A stretch of 64,000 bases of DNA from JAISDD01 sp031553935 (GCA_031553935.1 JAVBKS010000034.1:1-64000), one strand, 5' to 3'. Positions 16,309-26,790 are shown, counted from the stretch's first letter. Notes: generated from the sequence alone by a model not told the origin. Numbers and translations: made by a program.

Positions 16309-17700
16309 TTAAAGCTTAAATAGTAACTTTAATGTAACCGCAGCTTCGGCGCGATTGGCGTTTTGGGTGCCGTTAATAAAGAAGCCTTGTTCATTTGCTT
16401 TGACCAAGTGCCCTTGTTCCAGCAGTCCGCGATGTTGAGCATATGCTATATATGGTCTAGCCCAAGTGCTTATGCGGGTTTCTTTGGCAAAAGCAGCGAT
16501 CAAATTCTGCTCGGCATTTAGGGCTTGTTGCTCTTCTCCGCTAGCTCTGACCACCATGGCTACCATCTCTTCTACTGTAAGCGGAGTATGCGGCTTAAAG
16601 GTTCCATCTTGATAACCATATACAATTCCCTTGCTAACTGCCCAATTAACATGCTGTTCATACCATGATCCGGCTTCAATATCAGAAAAGGTGCTCGCAG
16701 AGTTACTTACTTGACTGTCCTTTGCCATTTCTCTGCCCAGCATTGTCACAAACATTGCCCGGGTTAGATTCTGCTGTGGGGCAAATTCTCCTTCAGCAAT
16801 TCCACTGATAATCCCTTTTGCCCCTAGCGCCTTAATTGCATCCTGCGCCCATTCGAAACCGGCTAGATCATTAAACTGCACTGCTTTCTCCCCGGCATTC
16901 CAGAGTGCAACTTCACTATTGCTATGCCCTGCACCTACTGCAATTGCTTTAACCTTAAGCCCTGCTTTTATGGGAAGGGGGACATTTAATTGGGGCTGGT
17001 AATAACTGGCGCTTACATTATAGATTTTGCTGTTAATCGTGGGCTCTGATTCATCTGTTGTGTAATAGATCTTTACTAGGTCATAATTCTTATGGCCGAG
17101 TTCCAGTACTTCTTGCTTCTGTTCATTTAAGCCGGTTGTAAAAGTCACCGCTTCCCAGGAGGTTATTTTTTCGGTGGTAACTTCTATGTCAGCTAAGTAT
17201 TTAACCATCCAGGGGCTGGTCTGTTCGCCTTTGACCCTCTGCCCAAGGATTAGCATTAATTCTTTATCTGCTAAATCATTAAAGCTTTTGGCACTTCCTT
17301 TAAGTTGAATAAGGGCCGGAACGCGAGCCTGAGAGCTGCCGTTAAAACTATAGCGCGGATCGTTCAACAGTTCTTGACATGTAAATGTTCGGCTATAGCC
17401 ATCAGATGCCGTAACTTTTATCAAGGTCGCCTCCGGCTTGTATCCAGCAAGCTTGAGAACGTTTTCCAAGGGTATACCCTCTGCATATTCAGTTTTGTCA
17501 GAGGGAAAATTGTTAGTGTGGGTATAGACATGCCGTTCTTTGCCGGCTGTGGCTTCAAGTGTCGCTCTATCTAATGTCAATACTTTTTCCACGCCATTGC
17601 CGTGAATCTTGACACTTTCGCTAGCCTCTGCAGTATTTGCTTGAAAAAAAAGCAATAATGTAAAAACCCATGCTGTTAAGGTAATTTTCTTGATGATCAA
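16309..17700 (-). CDS. SLH-domain surface protein with one sulfite-oxidase-fold-like unit
   Basis: Secreted S-layer-type protein of 463 residues. Signal peptide at residues 1-26 (AWVFTLLLFFQANTAEA). Residues ~30-175 carry one unit of the molybdopterin-oxidoreductase-like (SUOX) fold: 'LTLDRATLEA', 'EGIPLENVLKLAG', 'IKVTASDGYSRTF', 'WMVKYLADIEV'. Residues ~185-270 resemble a chitobiase/hexosaminidase C-terminal strand domain (IYYTTDESEPTINSKIY). Residues ~285-463 hold SLH repeats (WAQDAIKALGAKGIISG, WYEQHVNWAVSKGIVYGYQDGTFKPHTPLT), which bind cell-wall polymer. No Cys sits where sulfite oxidase binds molybdenum, so cofactor binding is not shown. It follows the giant paralog by 111 bases and probably shares its function. 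Confidence 0.8.
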   Translation of the reverse strand: MIIKKITLTAWVFTLLLFFQANTAEASESVKIHGNGVEKVLTLDRATLEATAGKERHVYTHTNNFPSDKTEYAEGIPLENVLKLAGYKPEATLIKVTASDGYSRTFTCQELLNDPRYSFNGSSQARVPALIQLKGSAKSFNDLADKELMLILGQRVKGEQTSPWMVKYLADIEVTTEKITSWEAVTFTTGLNEQKQEVLELGHKNYDLVKIYYTTDESEPTINSKIYNVSASYYQPQLNVPLPIKAGLKVKAIAVGAGHSNSEVALWNAGEKAVQFNDLAGFEWAQDAIKALGAKGIISGIAEGEFAPQQNLTRAMFVTMLGREMAKDSQVSNSASTFSDIEAGSWYEQHVNWAVSKGIVYGYQDGTFKPHTPLTVEEMVAMVVRASGEEQQALNAEQNLIAAFAKETRISTWARPYIAYAQHRGLLEQGHLVKANEQGFFINGTQNANRAEAAVTLKLLFKL

Positions 17701-17755
17701 AAAATTGCTCCTTTCTGATTTTCAACTTACCAGATGATTGATGCTGCTCATCTAG

Positions 17756-17795
17756 CGTGTCGCAGGGTGTCAATTCTTCCGTCCCCTGCGACACG
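17756..17795. repeat. REP-like palindrome between the two SLH genes
   Basis: Perfect 12-bp stem CGTGTCGCAGGG / CCCTGCGACACG (17756-17767 with 17784-17795) with a 16-base loop containing 'gtgtcaattcttccgt'. The GTGTCGCAGGGGACGG word style is typical of repeated extragenic palindromes in Clostridia. Degraded relatives occur near 11763, 15393 and 16110-16165. It could act as a terminator between the two genes. Confidence 0.6.
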
Positions 17796-17811
17796 TACCA
17801 TCTAAACTTTC

Positions 17812-20800
17812 TTATCTTTGCATAAATATTTCCAGAATCTTTTTGATGATAGTTGAGGCTTCAGCCCGGCTGGCATGATCCTGGGGCTTGAAATTACCAT
17901 CCATATCACCATTAAGGATTTCTAGGGCATGCATCTCATTAACAGCGTTTAAGGCCCATGCACTGATCTGATCTTGATCTGCAAATGCTTCTGCCTCTTC
18001 ATCTTGACTCAATCCCAGATTGAGTTCAGTGATAAATTTGTAGGTTATTAAAGCCATTTGTTCACGGGTGATTTCTGTATCCGGCTTAAATAATCCGTCT
18101 TCAAATCCATTTACGATCTTTTGTTCGGCTGCCCAGAGGACATATTTTCCATACCATGCAGCAGGATCAATGTCTTCGAAACTGGTTTCCGGGTTGAATT
18201 CTAGTCTCAAGCCTTCGATAGTTGCAGCAAGCATTTTTATAAATTCAGCTCGGGTAACATTGGCATTAGGATCGAATGCATTCTCAGCCTTGCCGCTGAC
18301 AACAGCTCTGGCTGCCAGGAACTCCACATTCTTGCTAGCCCAATGATCTACAGAGTCACCAAAGGTCTGATCATTATAGCCGACTGCAAAAACGCTGAGA
18401 TGATTAATAAAGCCTATTACCGCTTTGTCATCAGCATTATAGCCAGACATCGGTATAGCTACTCTATTTCCATTAGCATCAACATGATAGGCAAGTATTT
18501 TATCTTCTTTTTCTTCTTCACTCGGAGTATAAGGTATTGCAAATTTCAAAAAGCTCTGCAGTGAAGTTAGCTCCGTGCCATCAACGGCAAAACTAATATC
18601 AATCGCCGGATGCCCTGGATTCGATTCTTCTTGGCCGTTATCAATGTTAGCTACGGCAATTGTTGCAGTATTACCACTTTTCATTGCTGCTAATAAGCCC
18701 GCTAAGACCTCGGTAACAACAGTCAAATCGCCGTGATTAGTCCTAATGGATAGACCGGCTTGCCCTTGATCTACCAAGCGTTTGAGCACCTCATAGGGCA
18801 ATTCTACAACTGACTTGTTTATTGTCTCGCCAGTACTACAGTTTACGATAATGTTCTTGCTGCCGGTGTCATCTGCCAGAACTTTCAGCGCTTTTTCCAT
18901 GTCTTCAACCGTGATTGCCATGCTGGCTACACCATTTTCTACCTTGACTTGGCTTTCCAGGGCTAAAGGAGTCTTTTCTTCTTCCTGTTTCGTATTGCTG
19001 CTGCCTGAGGATCCAGGTCCAGGAGTTCCTTCTCCGTTATTACCTGTGCTGGTACTGATTTCAATATCGCTTACATCACTTACCCAGTCGTCTCTATTGA
19101 CATCATCGGTACTTTGCTGGGCAACAACTAGTTGTAAACCAGAGAGTGTATTACCACTTTGTTTCCAAGCTAAGAGCATTGGACCGCCATTAATGAAATT
19201 CATGGTTGGCTCACCACTGCTATCGATATTGTATACTCGGTAATAGCCATCTGCACTTGAGATTTTGACGCTTTTTCCTCCTGATAATAAGCCGGAATTA
19301 TTTAATACCGTTGATAGTTTAATTCCAGTAAAACTCTCAGTTCCTTTAGAGCCATAATTATTAAGCCACGGATAAGATGCAGTTGTTGATCCCAGGTTTT
19401 TCAAATCATTGAGCGAATAATCTTTGTTTGACCCGTTTCTAGTTACAGTGAGAATGGCATCATTTTCGCCACCGCCTGTTCCGCCTCCGATGTTGAAAGT
19501 ATTATATGCTAGTCCAGCATCAGAGCCGACATATAAAGTGTTGCCGACGAAACCTAGATAATAGATATTATCCATGCCAACAATGTCAGGCCAAGCTTGG
19601 TTACCTGAACTATATACATTTTCTATTTCGTTTAGTTTTTTGCAATAGATAACTCCTGATCCGGAAGTCCCAAACCACAGACCATCGGCTTTATCTACTG
19701 CTACCATGCGGATTTCGTGATTACCAGCCAGATTTTCCCCAAGTAATTCTTTGCCGGTGTAACTCACGACTGTGCGGTTCGAGCCGCTGCCGCTTACATG
19801 GTCTACTCTTCCGCCAACATTGGCTAAGGTTGGATATGAACCTGAACGAACTATCCAAGCGCCGCCCTTACTGTCTACCGCAATTCCGCGTACCCAGGCA
19901 TCAGCCAATAATGATGACTGCAATGTGCTGTCATACTGACCTTCATAGGTTTTAGCAAAATCAATCACTCCGGCAGAATTCATATGAGCGTATCCGCCTT
20001 TGAAGAGATCATTTTCTGTACCGGTTCCATCAGGATAACAGCCTATCCATAAGCCTCCCGATTTCTCGAAAGTTATGGTATTGACAGATGCTGCCGGTAA
20101 ACCATCGGCTTTGGTCCAGGTCCGCCAGGTATTAGCGGTGGGGTCGTACTTGGTAATTCCGCCAAAGGAACCGAACCAAACATCACCCTTACTGTCAATC
20201 TCGATGGCTTGGACATAATCACTGGGGATAGTCGCCGGATTATCTGCGGCCCGATACCAGGTTATACTGCCATTTTTCAGGTAGCCTATTCCTCTGTTAT
20301 TCTGAGGTTCACTGTAGCTGGCATTCTGGCTGAACCAAACCCCGCCGTCCTTGTCAACAGCCAGAGCGGAGACAAAATCATTTTCCAGCTTTGGTGTACC
20401 CTCAGTATTATAAAATGTAAAGCTGGTGTCCGAAGCAGATTTATAGGCCATGCCAGTGCCATAAGTGCCAATCCAAATTCCATTTTGACTGTCCACTTTA
20501 ATGCTTCTGATTTTGGCATAGGGAAGATTAATACTTGAAACGAAAGAATTAAACGTGTATTTAATCGGCATGGTTACCGATATTCCCTTAATACTAGTCA
20601 AACGGTTCTGCCAGTTCTCACCATCATTGAAGTTGCGATAAATTCTTACAGTTGCTTTAACCCCGTTTTTATCCGCATCTTCGATTTTAGCCAATTCCTC
20701 TAGGCTAGGTCCGGCATCATAAGCTAAAAAGTATTTCTTAGCTATGGCATCCTTTAATAATATGTCGCGGTAACTCTCTTGCTTAGTTTCATAGCCGTCG

Positions 20801-23800
20801 GTAGTATTAATAGTGATTTTGGCATCGGGGTCAGTTACCCCGGCATCCGCTAATATATCCTGCAGATAAGCACCCTTGACATAATCAGTTTTCTTCTCTC
20901 CGGCTTGAGTATAAGAATAATTAGCAGTGGCTTTGCCTTTATCATTAGGCAGTTGCATGATTCCACCGGCACCGCCAATCCTATAATTCTTGACTCCTGC
21001 ACTTAAACCGAAAATGCTGAAGTCATTAGTATCAACCGGTATCACAACTTCCGAATCTCCTACTACGATTTTCTCAAGCCATTTTACGCACCAGCCGGTA
21101 TTATCATGGACAACTAGGCGCAATGGCCCGAATGCATTGCCGTAGTTAGAATCGTAACCGGGGGATTGTTCGTTCTCGACCAAGGGCAGGCCCTGAGTGG
21201 CATTGAGACCCTGACCATAAGCAATTATGATGGGCTTCCCATTAACTCCATTCTTGAGTTGGGCGCCGTCAAATTGGGCTGAAAAACCACCCGAATACGC
21301 GGTAACAACCGCAGTATCCAAACCATCTTTAAAACCTATCCCCTGCAGGTATTTATATAGATCTATACCTTGCATAAAGAATTCGCCGCCCATTTTGTAG
21401 GTGTCGGCAACTTTAATATTGTCTAATGCTTCTAATGCAGCTACTGTAACCTTCTGCGGGGTTGCAATTTTATTGCCGTTTATCTCCAGCTCGTGACTGG
21501 CATAGGGCGCGAAGTTTCCAGACTTGTGGGTCCAGTCATTAATGGCACCGGCTATAAGCTCGATCTCGGTTACTGATGTAATGCACTGGCTTGCAGTGCC
21601 ATTATTAATTATCAGCCGCAGTGGACCGCCGCTATTATTGTATCCGGCGTCAAAGCCCGGTGATTGCTGTTCCGGCACCAATGGCTTCCCATCAAGAATT
21701 CCGCCGCTGCCAGCAATACCATAAGCCAAGATGATTTTTTTGTTGCTGTCTGTCAAGTCGGCAATACTTAATTCGATACTATCTTGGCCATTTTTAACTA
21801 TGATAGCGTTCAGCAAGGCACTGCTGCCTATCGAGCTGTCGTTTAGCAAGCGGAATAGTTCCAAGCCTCTATAAGTAACCGCTTTGTCTCCAATGGTATA
21901 CTCTCTCGTGGATAAATACTTTTGCTTCTTTTCTAAGTCGCTGATTTTAATATCACCAGGTTTAGCCAAAGCCCCTGAGAACTTAACTTCCATATCGCCA
22001 TAACCAGAATAGGTTTCACCGGTATGGGCATAAGCATCAGCTTCCATATTAACTACTATCTTGGTTAGGTTCTCGACTATGGTTTTGTTGTCATTGATGG
22101 TATCTACAATTCCGCCATTCTTTTCTTGTTCAGTCTGGCCACGAACGAATAGCAAAGGCCCGCCGGTATTCTTAATAACTTTTCCGGTCACAGTATCGCT
22201 ATCTACATATCCCGTACCTTTTCCGTTTACTAAGGGATAGCCATTTTTGGCAAAGGCAATCATCATGCCAAGTTTATCCGTGCCGTTAATACTGTTGAAA
22301 CCCTCAGCTCCAAGTTGATTCAATTGATAAGATGCCTTCAGGGTGTCACCGCCGTATAGATCAACACTTCCCAGACTTCCAGGTAAACCTATATATTCGG
22401 TCAGTAAATAATTCAGGTTAACTCCTTCGAATAGATCCTGTATTTGATCGCCATTACCTGCTTTCTTGTAGTAATAGTAACCCTTTTCCTGGCGTCCTTC
22501 CGTATCCCTAATCTTTTTGGTTATTCCTGTTCCATAGAGGATGTTTTCTAATTGCGATAGGGTTAGCTCATGACTTTCTTGGGTGCCATTTATTTCTATA
22601 GTTAAGGCTGGGTTGTCTTTCATTGCAGCATAATCGGGATTCTGGGCATGGGTTGAGTAACGAATTTCGTCGCCCACATATATTTCTTGGGCCCGCTGCA
22701 GCTGATTAGAACCGTTATTGTAGAAATAGGCATAGTTATCTGGAGCATTACTGTCAATGCGATTCATATTATCGGCTTTGCCAAAAATAACCCTAACCGG
22801 TCCGCCGTCATTGCCCAGTCCGCTGCGAAAGCCCTCTAGAGTGCTGCTGCGCACATAAGGATAACCGTTTACACCATATGCCAGTAAAACCGGATAACCT
22901 TTTTTAACCGGATAGTTATTAGAGTCCTTGCTCCAATTGCCTTCACGGTTGTCGGGCTGATAAGCTGCAGTTGCCAGCTGTTCTTTTGTAGGTCTGGCGG
23001 TTCCGATATCTAAGGGTGACTTCTCATAAAACATGAATAAATCTGGATTAGCTAGCTGTTGCAATGAGAATTTCGCTGTGGTCAGATAATTATCCCAAGC
23101 CGTAAATGATACCAGATTAGTATTATCATTTTTATATTGTTCAGCATCCAGACCTAATTTCTGGGTAAGCAATTCCCAGAGCTTAATGCCTTCGTATTCA
23201 TTTACATACCAATAAGTAGTGTTGGAAAGACCATATTCATCTCGGTATCCCAAACCATCTGCTTTCGGTCTCTTATTATCGTCGTATTCGACCATGGCTT
23301 CGAGTTCAGCTATGGTATAGTTAACCTCTCTTCCCAGTAGGGCTCCGGTAAAAGTTAATAAGTATTCGGTATTGGTCTTATTGCTATAGGCCGGATCAAG
23401 TGCCTGAGAATGCTTGTAACCAGGTGTGCCCCCACTGGGTTCAACATAAATATAGGCTACACTGAGGAATTTTTTCGACTTACTTATATTCTGAAACTCG
23501 TTTAAATCATAGACCAATTTCAAACAGCCGTCATCATTGCCGAGTTCGGGCTTAGTTCCGAGTGCTCCATCATAAACGAATGGGGCTACACTAGTACCAT
23601 CCAAGGTTCCGGTACCATAGGCTAAAATCAGCGGTTTCTTGGCAGTTATTACATCATTATATGGAATTCGGGCTACCTCCTGGCGCCAGCGGTTCTTGAA
23701 AACTAAAACTACATCTTCGTCTACTTTGGCAACTGTTGCTTTTACATGGCCTTCGATTATGTCTTTGATTATTATTCCTTCATATAATAATGAAGTTTCA

Positions 23801-25497
23801 TTATCACGAAAATCATTGTAGGCGCCGCGATGAATATAAGCATCAGCACTGTTTTCTAATTCCCGCACTGACATCGGTGTAGTGGCCTTGACTCCAGGGC
23901 CTTCTACCGTCAAGGTTGCACCGGTAATAGCGTCGATATTATAGGGAGCACTGCCGCTTAAGCCGCCGTTATTAATGTGCTTATAGGGACTGCCGGCATA
24001 AGATTTTTCATCAATTGTGATATTATCAACCATTTTAGCCGGGGTCATGTTATCGACATATAGGGTTAAGTAGCCTTTGATTGTTTTATCATTTTTAGCT
24101 GTTGAATAAATCGCTTCCCAATTGCCTTGATTCTTGGTTTCATAGGCCAGAATGGCATGCTTATCAACAAGATCTTTTTTAGTCATACCATCTGCAGCTA
24201 CTTTAAAGCCATCTGCAGCAGCAAACTTAATTACATCATTGTCTTTGTATTTTTCCAAAAGCTTAGCTAGGGATACTCCCCTCACTTCGGCCACGGTTTC
24301 ATCAGAAGCACCCGTCTTTACAAAACGATGTTCCTGCTCAGTACGTTCCATCATCAATAATTGCGCCCGGGTGTAATTGTCGTCTTTGGTCTTGAGGGCT
24401 ATTGTTGCAATTGGTTGCTGGTCCCCGATCAATACTCTGAACAAGGGAGTGGGGCCATTAAAGAGGGGATTATTGTAGTCGTTTAGCGCTAATTGTCCGG
24501 CCATGATGCGCAGTTTCGAGTCATCATAAGCGCTGACTTCAGTTGGTGTTTCGATTGTTCCTCTTGCTCCGCCTTCAGCCCAAGCTACAATAGTCGGAAC
24601 CTCAATTGCGCCTGCGTCGCTATTATCTCCTATCTGGGGATAATAGTAGCGGTCAGCTGTAAAAACCTGTGAAATATTTGCCTCATTTGTTACACCAACT
24701 GTAGTTTTTGCTGGATCAAATACTATTTTATAACCATCACCAGCGAATACAGTCACTTTATTATTGGCTAAATCAGCATCAGTTTTTGCTAATAAAGCTG
24801 CAAGTCTTATGCCTTCACCTCGGAAAACACTCTTTGTATTAGCTGTATTTATGGCCGAGTATAAGTATTGGTTATTAGCAGCTGCATTCTCGTCTTGTTC
24901 AGCAATTGCCAAAAGTTCAGCCAATGAATAAGCTTTCTCTTGGTTAATATTATTTTCCGTATATTCACCATTTCCGATAATTGCATTTCCGCTTATTAAT
25001 AATACCGGCTGTTTGGCAGCTCTCATCTGCTCATAGTCCAAGGACTGGGAGCCAAGAAGCATATTAAGCAATGATTCATCTTCCAGTTTCATTTCCCAAA
25101 CATTTGACTGATCTGAATCTTCTGCTTCTGTTTCTGCTTCTATGGTATCGGAATCAGAGGGCAATTGTTCTTGTCCAGTGGCAGCCTGATCTGCTTCATC
25201 CGGTCCTCGGATTTGATCAGCATCGCCTTCATCTGGTGCTTCTGCCAATGGCACCTCAATCACTTCATCTAGTTCTGAATCTGTTAAATCACCGGCCTCA
25301 TTCGCATTTTGCCCCTCTAATTCAACAGCATCATTATCAGGAGTTTCATTAGTGTCAATGATTTTTACTTCTGTATCTGTTGCCCAAGCCTGTCCTAGAG
25401 AAAGGCCTGAAGGTGCAAGTATTTGCATAATGAAAGCCAAAATGATTATATAACTGATCAAAGATCTGCTATTTTTTTGGTTTCTGGTTTTTAGCAT
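17812..25497 (-). CDS. Giant SLH surface protein: tandem SUOX-fold-like units, propeller, flavinylation motif
   Basis: Secreted cell-surface protein of 2561 residues. Signal peptide in the first ~40 residues (LISYIIILAFIMQILA...QAWA), an acidic linker to ~140, then about eight units like the molybdopterin-oxidoreductase fold up to ~1650, each with '.tlaeLe..', 'GI.L..LL', an 'aaDGy' strand, 'ilAYg.nG.pl' and 'GpLrlv'. Residues ~1660-2000 are a two-component-regulator-type propeller (GIWIGTYGTGM, GGVWFSQ, GDVWFGSFGG). A ninth unit spans ~2015-2150, and three SLH repeats close the protein (~2375-2561). Between units two and three lies DAITGAT (residues 522-528), an exact DxxTGAT motif in which ApbE attaches FMN to the last Thr (T528). 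apbE lies immediately upstream, 70 bases away. The chosen ATG has GGGGGT upstream; two in-frame ATGs further up are less well placed. Inferred role: extracellular electron transfer or redox sensing. Confidence 0.85.
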   Translation of the reverse strand: MLKTRNQKNSRSLISYIIILAFIMQILAPSGLSLGQAWATDTEVKIIDTNETPDNDAVELEGQNANEAGDLTDSELDEVIEVPLAEAPDEGDADQIRGPDEADQAATGQEQLPSDSDTIEAETEAEDSDQSNVWEMKLEDESLLNMLLGSQSLDYEQMRAAKQPVLLISGNAIIGNGEYTENNINQEKAYSLAELLAIAEQDENAAANNQYLYSAINTANTKSVFRGEGIRLAALLAKTDADLANNKVTVFAGDGYKIVFDPAKTTVGVTNEANISQVFTADRYYYPQIGDNSDAGAIEVPTIVAWAEGGARGTIETPTEVSAYDDSKLRIMAGQLALNDYNNPLFNGPTPLFRVLIGDQQPIATIALKTKDDNYTRAQLLMMERTEQEHRFVKTGASDETVAEVRGVSLAKLLEKYKDNDVIKFAAADGFKVAADGMTKKDLVDKHAILAYETKNQGNWEAIYSTAKNDKTIKGYLTLYVDNMTPAKMVDNITIDEKSYAGSPYKHINNGGLSGSAPYNIDAITGATLTVEGPGVKATTPMSVRELENSADAYIHRGAYNDFRDNETSLLYEGIIIKDIIEGHVKATVAKVDEDVVLVFKNRWRQEVARIPYNDVITAKKPLILAYGTGTLDGTSVAPFVYDGALGTKPELGNDDGCLKLVYDLNEFQNISKSKKFLSVAYIYVEPSGGTPGYKHSQALDPAYSNKTNTEYLLTFTGALLGREVNYTIAELEAMVEYDDNKRPKADGLGYRDEYGLSNTTYWYVNEYEGIKLWELLTQKLGLDAEQYKNDNTNLVSFTAWDNYLTTAKFSLQQLANPDLFMFYEKSPLDIGTARPTKEQLATAAYQPDNREGNWSKDSNNYPVKKGYPVLLAYGVNGYPYVRSSTLEGFRSGLGNDGGPVRVIFGKADNMNRIDSNAPDNYAYFYNNGSNQLQRAQEIYVGDEIRYSTHAQNPDYAAMKDNPALTIEINGTQESHELTLSQLENILYGTGITKKIRDTEGRQEKGYYYYKKAGNGDQIQDLFEGVNLNYLLTEYIGLPGSLGSVDLYGGDTLKASYQLNQLGAEGFNSINGTDKLGMMIAFAKNGYPLVNGKGTGYVDSDTVTGKVIKNTGGPLLFVRGQTEQEKNGGIVDTINDNKTIVENLTKIVVNMEADAYAHTGETYSGYGDMEVKFSGALAKPGDIKISDLEKKQKYLSTREYTIGDKAVTYRGLELFRLLNDSSIGSSALLNAIIVKNGQDSIELSIADLTDSNKKIILAYGIAGSGGILDGKPLVPEQQSPGFDAGYNNSGGPLRLIINNGTASQCITSVTEIELIAGAINDWTHKSGNFAPYASHELEINGNKIATPQKVTVAALEALDNIKVADTYKMGGEFFMQGIDLYKYLQGIGFKDGLDTAVVTAYSGGFSAQFDGAQLKNGVNGKPIIIAYGQGLNATQGLPLVENEQSPGYDSNYGNAFGPLRLVVHDNTGWCVKWLEKIVVGDSEVVIPVDTNDFSIFGLSAGVKNYRIGGAGGIMQLPNDKGKATANYSYTQAGEKKTDYVKGAYLQDILADAGVTDPDAKITINTTDGYETKQESYRDILLKDAIAKKYFLAYDAGPSLEELAKIEDADKNGVKATVRIYRNFNDGENWQNRLTSIKGISVTMPIKYTFNSFVSSINLPYAKIRSIKVDSQNGIWIGTYGTGMAYKSASDTSFTFYNTEGTPKLENDFVSALAVDKDGGVWFSQNASYSEPQNNRGIGYLKNGSITWYRAADNPATIPSDYVQAIEIDSKGDVWFGSFGGITKYDPTANTWRTWTKADGLPAASVNTITFEKSGGLWIGCYPDGTGTENDLFKGGYAHMNSAGVIDFAKTYEGQYDSTLQSSLLADAWVRGIAVDSKGGAWIVRSGSYPTLANVGGRVDHVSGSGSNRTVVSYTGKELLGENLAGNHEIRMVAVDKADGLWFGTSGSGVIYCKKLNEIENVYSSGNQAWPDIVGMDNIYYLGFVGNTLYVGSDAGLAYNTFNIGGGTGGGENDAILTVTRNGSNKDYSLNDLKNLGSTTASYPWLNNYGSKGTESFTGIKLSTVLNNSGLLSGGKSVKISSADGYYRVYNIDSSGEPTMNFINGGPMLLAWKQSGNTLSGLQLVVAQQSTDDVNRDDWVSDVSDIEISTSTGNNGEGTPGPGSSGSSNTKQEEEKTPLALESQVKVENGVASMAITVEDMEKALKVLADDTGSKNIIVNCSTGETINKSVVELPYEVLKRLVDQGQAGLSIRTNHGDLTVVTEVLAGLLAAMKSGNTATIAVANIDNGQEESNPGHPAIDISFAVDGTELTSLQSFLKFAIPYTPSEEEKEDKILAYHVDANGNRVAIPMSGYNADDKAVIGFINHLSVFAVGYNDQTFGDSVDHWASKNVEFLAARAVVSGKAENAFDPNANVTRAEFIKMLAATIEGLRLEFNPETSFEDIDPAAWYGKYVLWAAEQKIVNGFEDGLFKPDTEITREQMALITYKFITELNLGLSQDEEAEAFADQDQISAWALNAVNEMHALEILNGDMDGNFKPQDHASRAEASTIIKKILEIFMQR

Positions 25498-25567
25498 ATA
25501 TGTAGTACCCCCTATTATCTTTTCTTTCCTTTTCATCACATCAATAATTCGTGGCAATTAATATCCA

Positions 25568-26710
25568 TTAATCTACCATTATCAATGAATCGACCAAACC
25601 AGGTGTTGTCGTTATACCCAGGTCATTACCAATAATCACTCCTTCCATCATAAAATCGGTTTTCGCCTTAGAGAATTCCCCTATAAACTGCATGCCCTTT
25701 TCCGGACCCATAACCATTAACGCTTTGGTCATCATATCAGCCTCAGTGGAGCTTTTTGCTATCACGGTAGCCGCAACACATTTGGTTGTTGGCTTTCCTG
25801 TCTGGGGATCAAATATATGATGATATCTCTGGCCATCAATCTCGAAATACCTCTCGTAATCACCAGAGGTCACCAGTGAAGCATCAACAACCGGCAAAAC
25901 TGCAATTACTGCATTTTCGTCCTTACGCGGATGTCTAATTCCTATCTGCCAAGGCTTCCCATCCGGCTTGGAACCCACTGCATATACATTTCCTCCCGCA
26001 TTAATTATGGCATGTTTTATTCCCTGTTCTTTCAGTTTTTCTACAGCTTTGTCAGTAGCATAGCCCTTAGCAATTCCGCCCAAATCCATTATCGTACCCC
26101 TGTTAACCATGATTTCATCTCCGGCAAGCGTAATACCCTTGTAATTGCCGGCTTGCAGAGCTATCGCCAGTTCATCAGCTGTTGGTATATGTTTTTTACC
26201 CTTAATGTCCCATAAGTCACTTACCCGTCCCAAACCGATGTCAAAAGTGCCACGACTAAGATCACCAAATTCTAAGGCCCTACTAACCATGGCAATTAAA
26301 TCCGGTGATACTTTCACCCAAGAACCGGGCGAATTATTGATTCTGTATACGTCGCTGCCGCTGGGATCCTGCAAGTTTCGGGCTGCAAATCTATCGGCTA
26401 GAATATCAATGCGGTTGTATTCAGCTTCAACCGCTTGCCTTGATTTTTCTGCCTGTTCGGGCGATTCGGCATAAATTATCAAAGTGATTACAGTATCAAG
26501 CGCAAAGAAATTGGTTCTATACTCAGACAGATCGGCAGCACTTACGTTAGGATTAAGTGTATTGCGTTCACTAATTGAATGGCCGCCATTTTGGCAAGCA
26601 TTTACGAAAGGAAGAAATAATATAAGAGCAATGATGATCTTGGCAGATGATTTGGTTTTACGTAACTTTTCTGAACTTGATCCTAAAAAATACAAAACAC
26701 ATTTCCCCAT
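25568..26710 (-). CDS. apbE: FAD:protein FMN transferase (ApbE), lipoprotein
   Basis: Splits FAD and attaches FMN covalently through phosphoester to Thr/Ser in target proteins, outside the membrane. The chain has 380 residues: a basic start, hydrophobic segment and lipobox Cys39 (FVNAC), then the ApbE domain with 'LDTVITLIIYA', 'FDIGLGRVSDLW', the Mg-binding 'DLGGIAKGYATD' near 212, 'AIINAGGNVYAVG' and 'YHHIFDPQTGKPT' near 297. All usual motifs are present, so it should be active. It is the first gene after a riboswitch-like leader and is followed by the giant SLH protein that carries a DxxTGAT site, the likely substrate. The start codon is uncertain, as GGAG lies 20 bases before the ATG. Confidence 0.92.
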   Translation of the reverse strand: MGKCVLYFLGSSSEKLRKTKSSAKIIIALILFLPFVNACQNGGHSISERNTLNPNVSAADLSEYRTNFFALDTVITLIIYAESPEQAEKSRQAVEAEYNRIDILADRFAARNLQDPSGSDVYRINNSPGSWVKVSPDLIAMVSRALEFGDLSRGTFDIGLGRVSDLWDIKGKKHIPTADELAIALQAGNYKGITLAGDEIMVNRGTIMDLGGIAKGYATDKAVEKLKEQGIKHAIINAGGNVYAVGSKPDGKPWQIGIRHPRKDENAVIAVLPVVDASLVTSGDYERYFEIDGQRYHHIFDPQTGKPTTKCVAATVIAKSSTEADMMTKALMVMGPEKGMQFIGEFSKAKTDFMMEGVIIGNDLGITTTPGLVDSLIMVD

Positions 26711-26790
26711 TTCGAAATAGATAAAAAGATCTCCGGCAATTTAAATGCTCTTCGAGCTTTCCTCGTCAGCCGAGATCAAGCCTGATAAAT

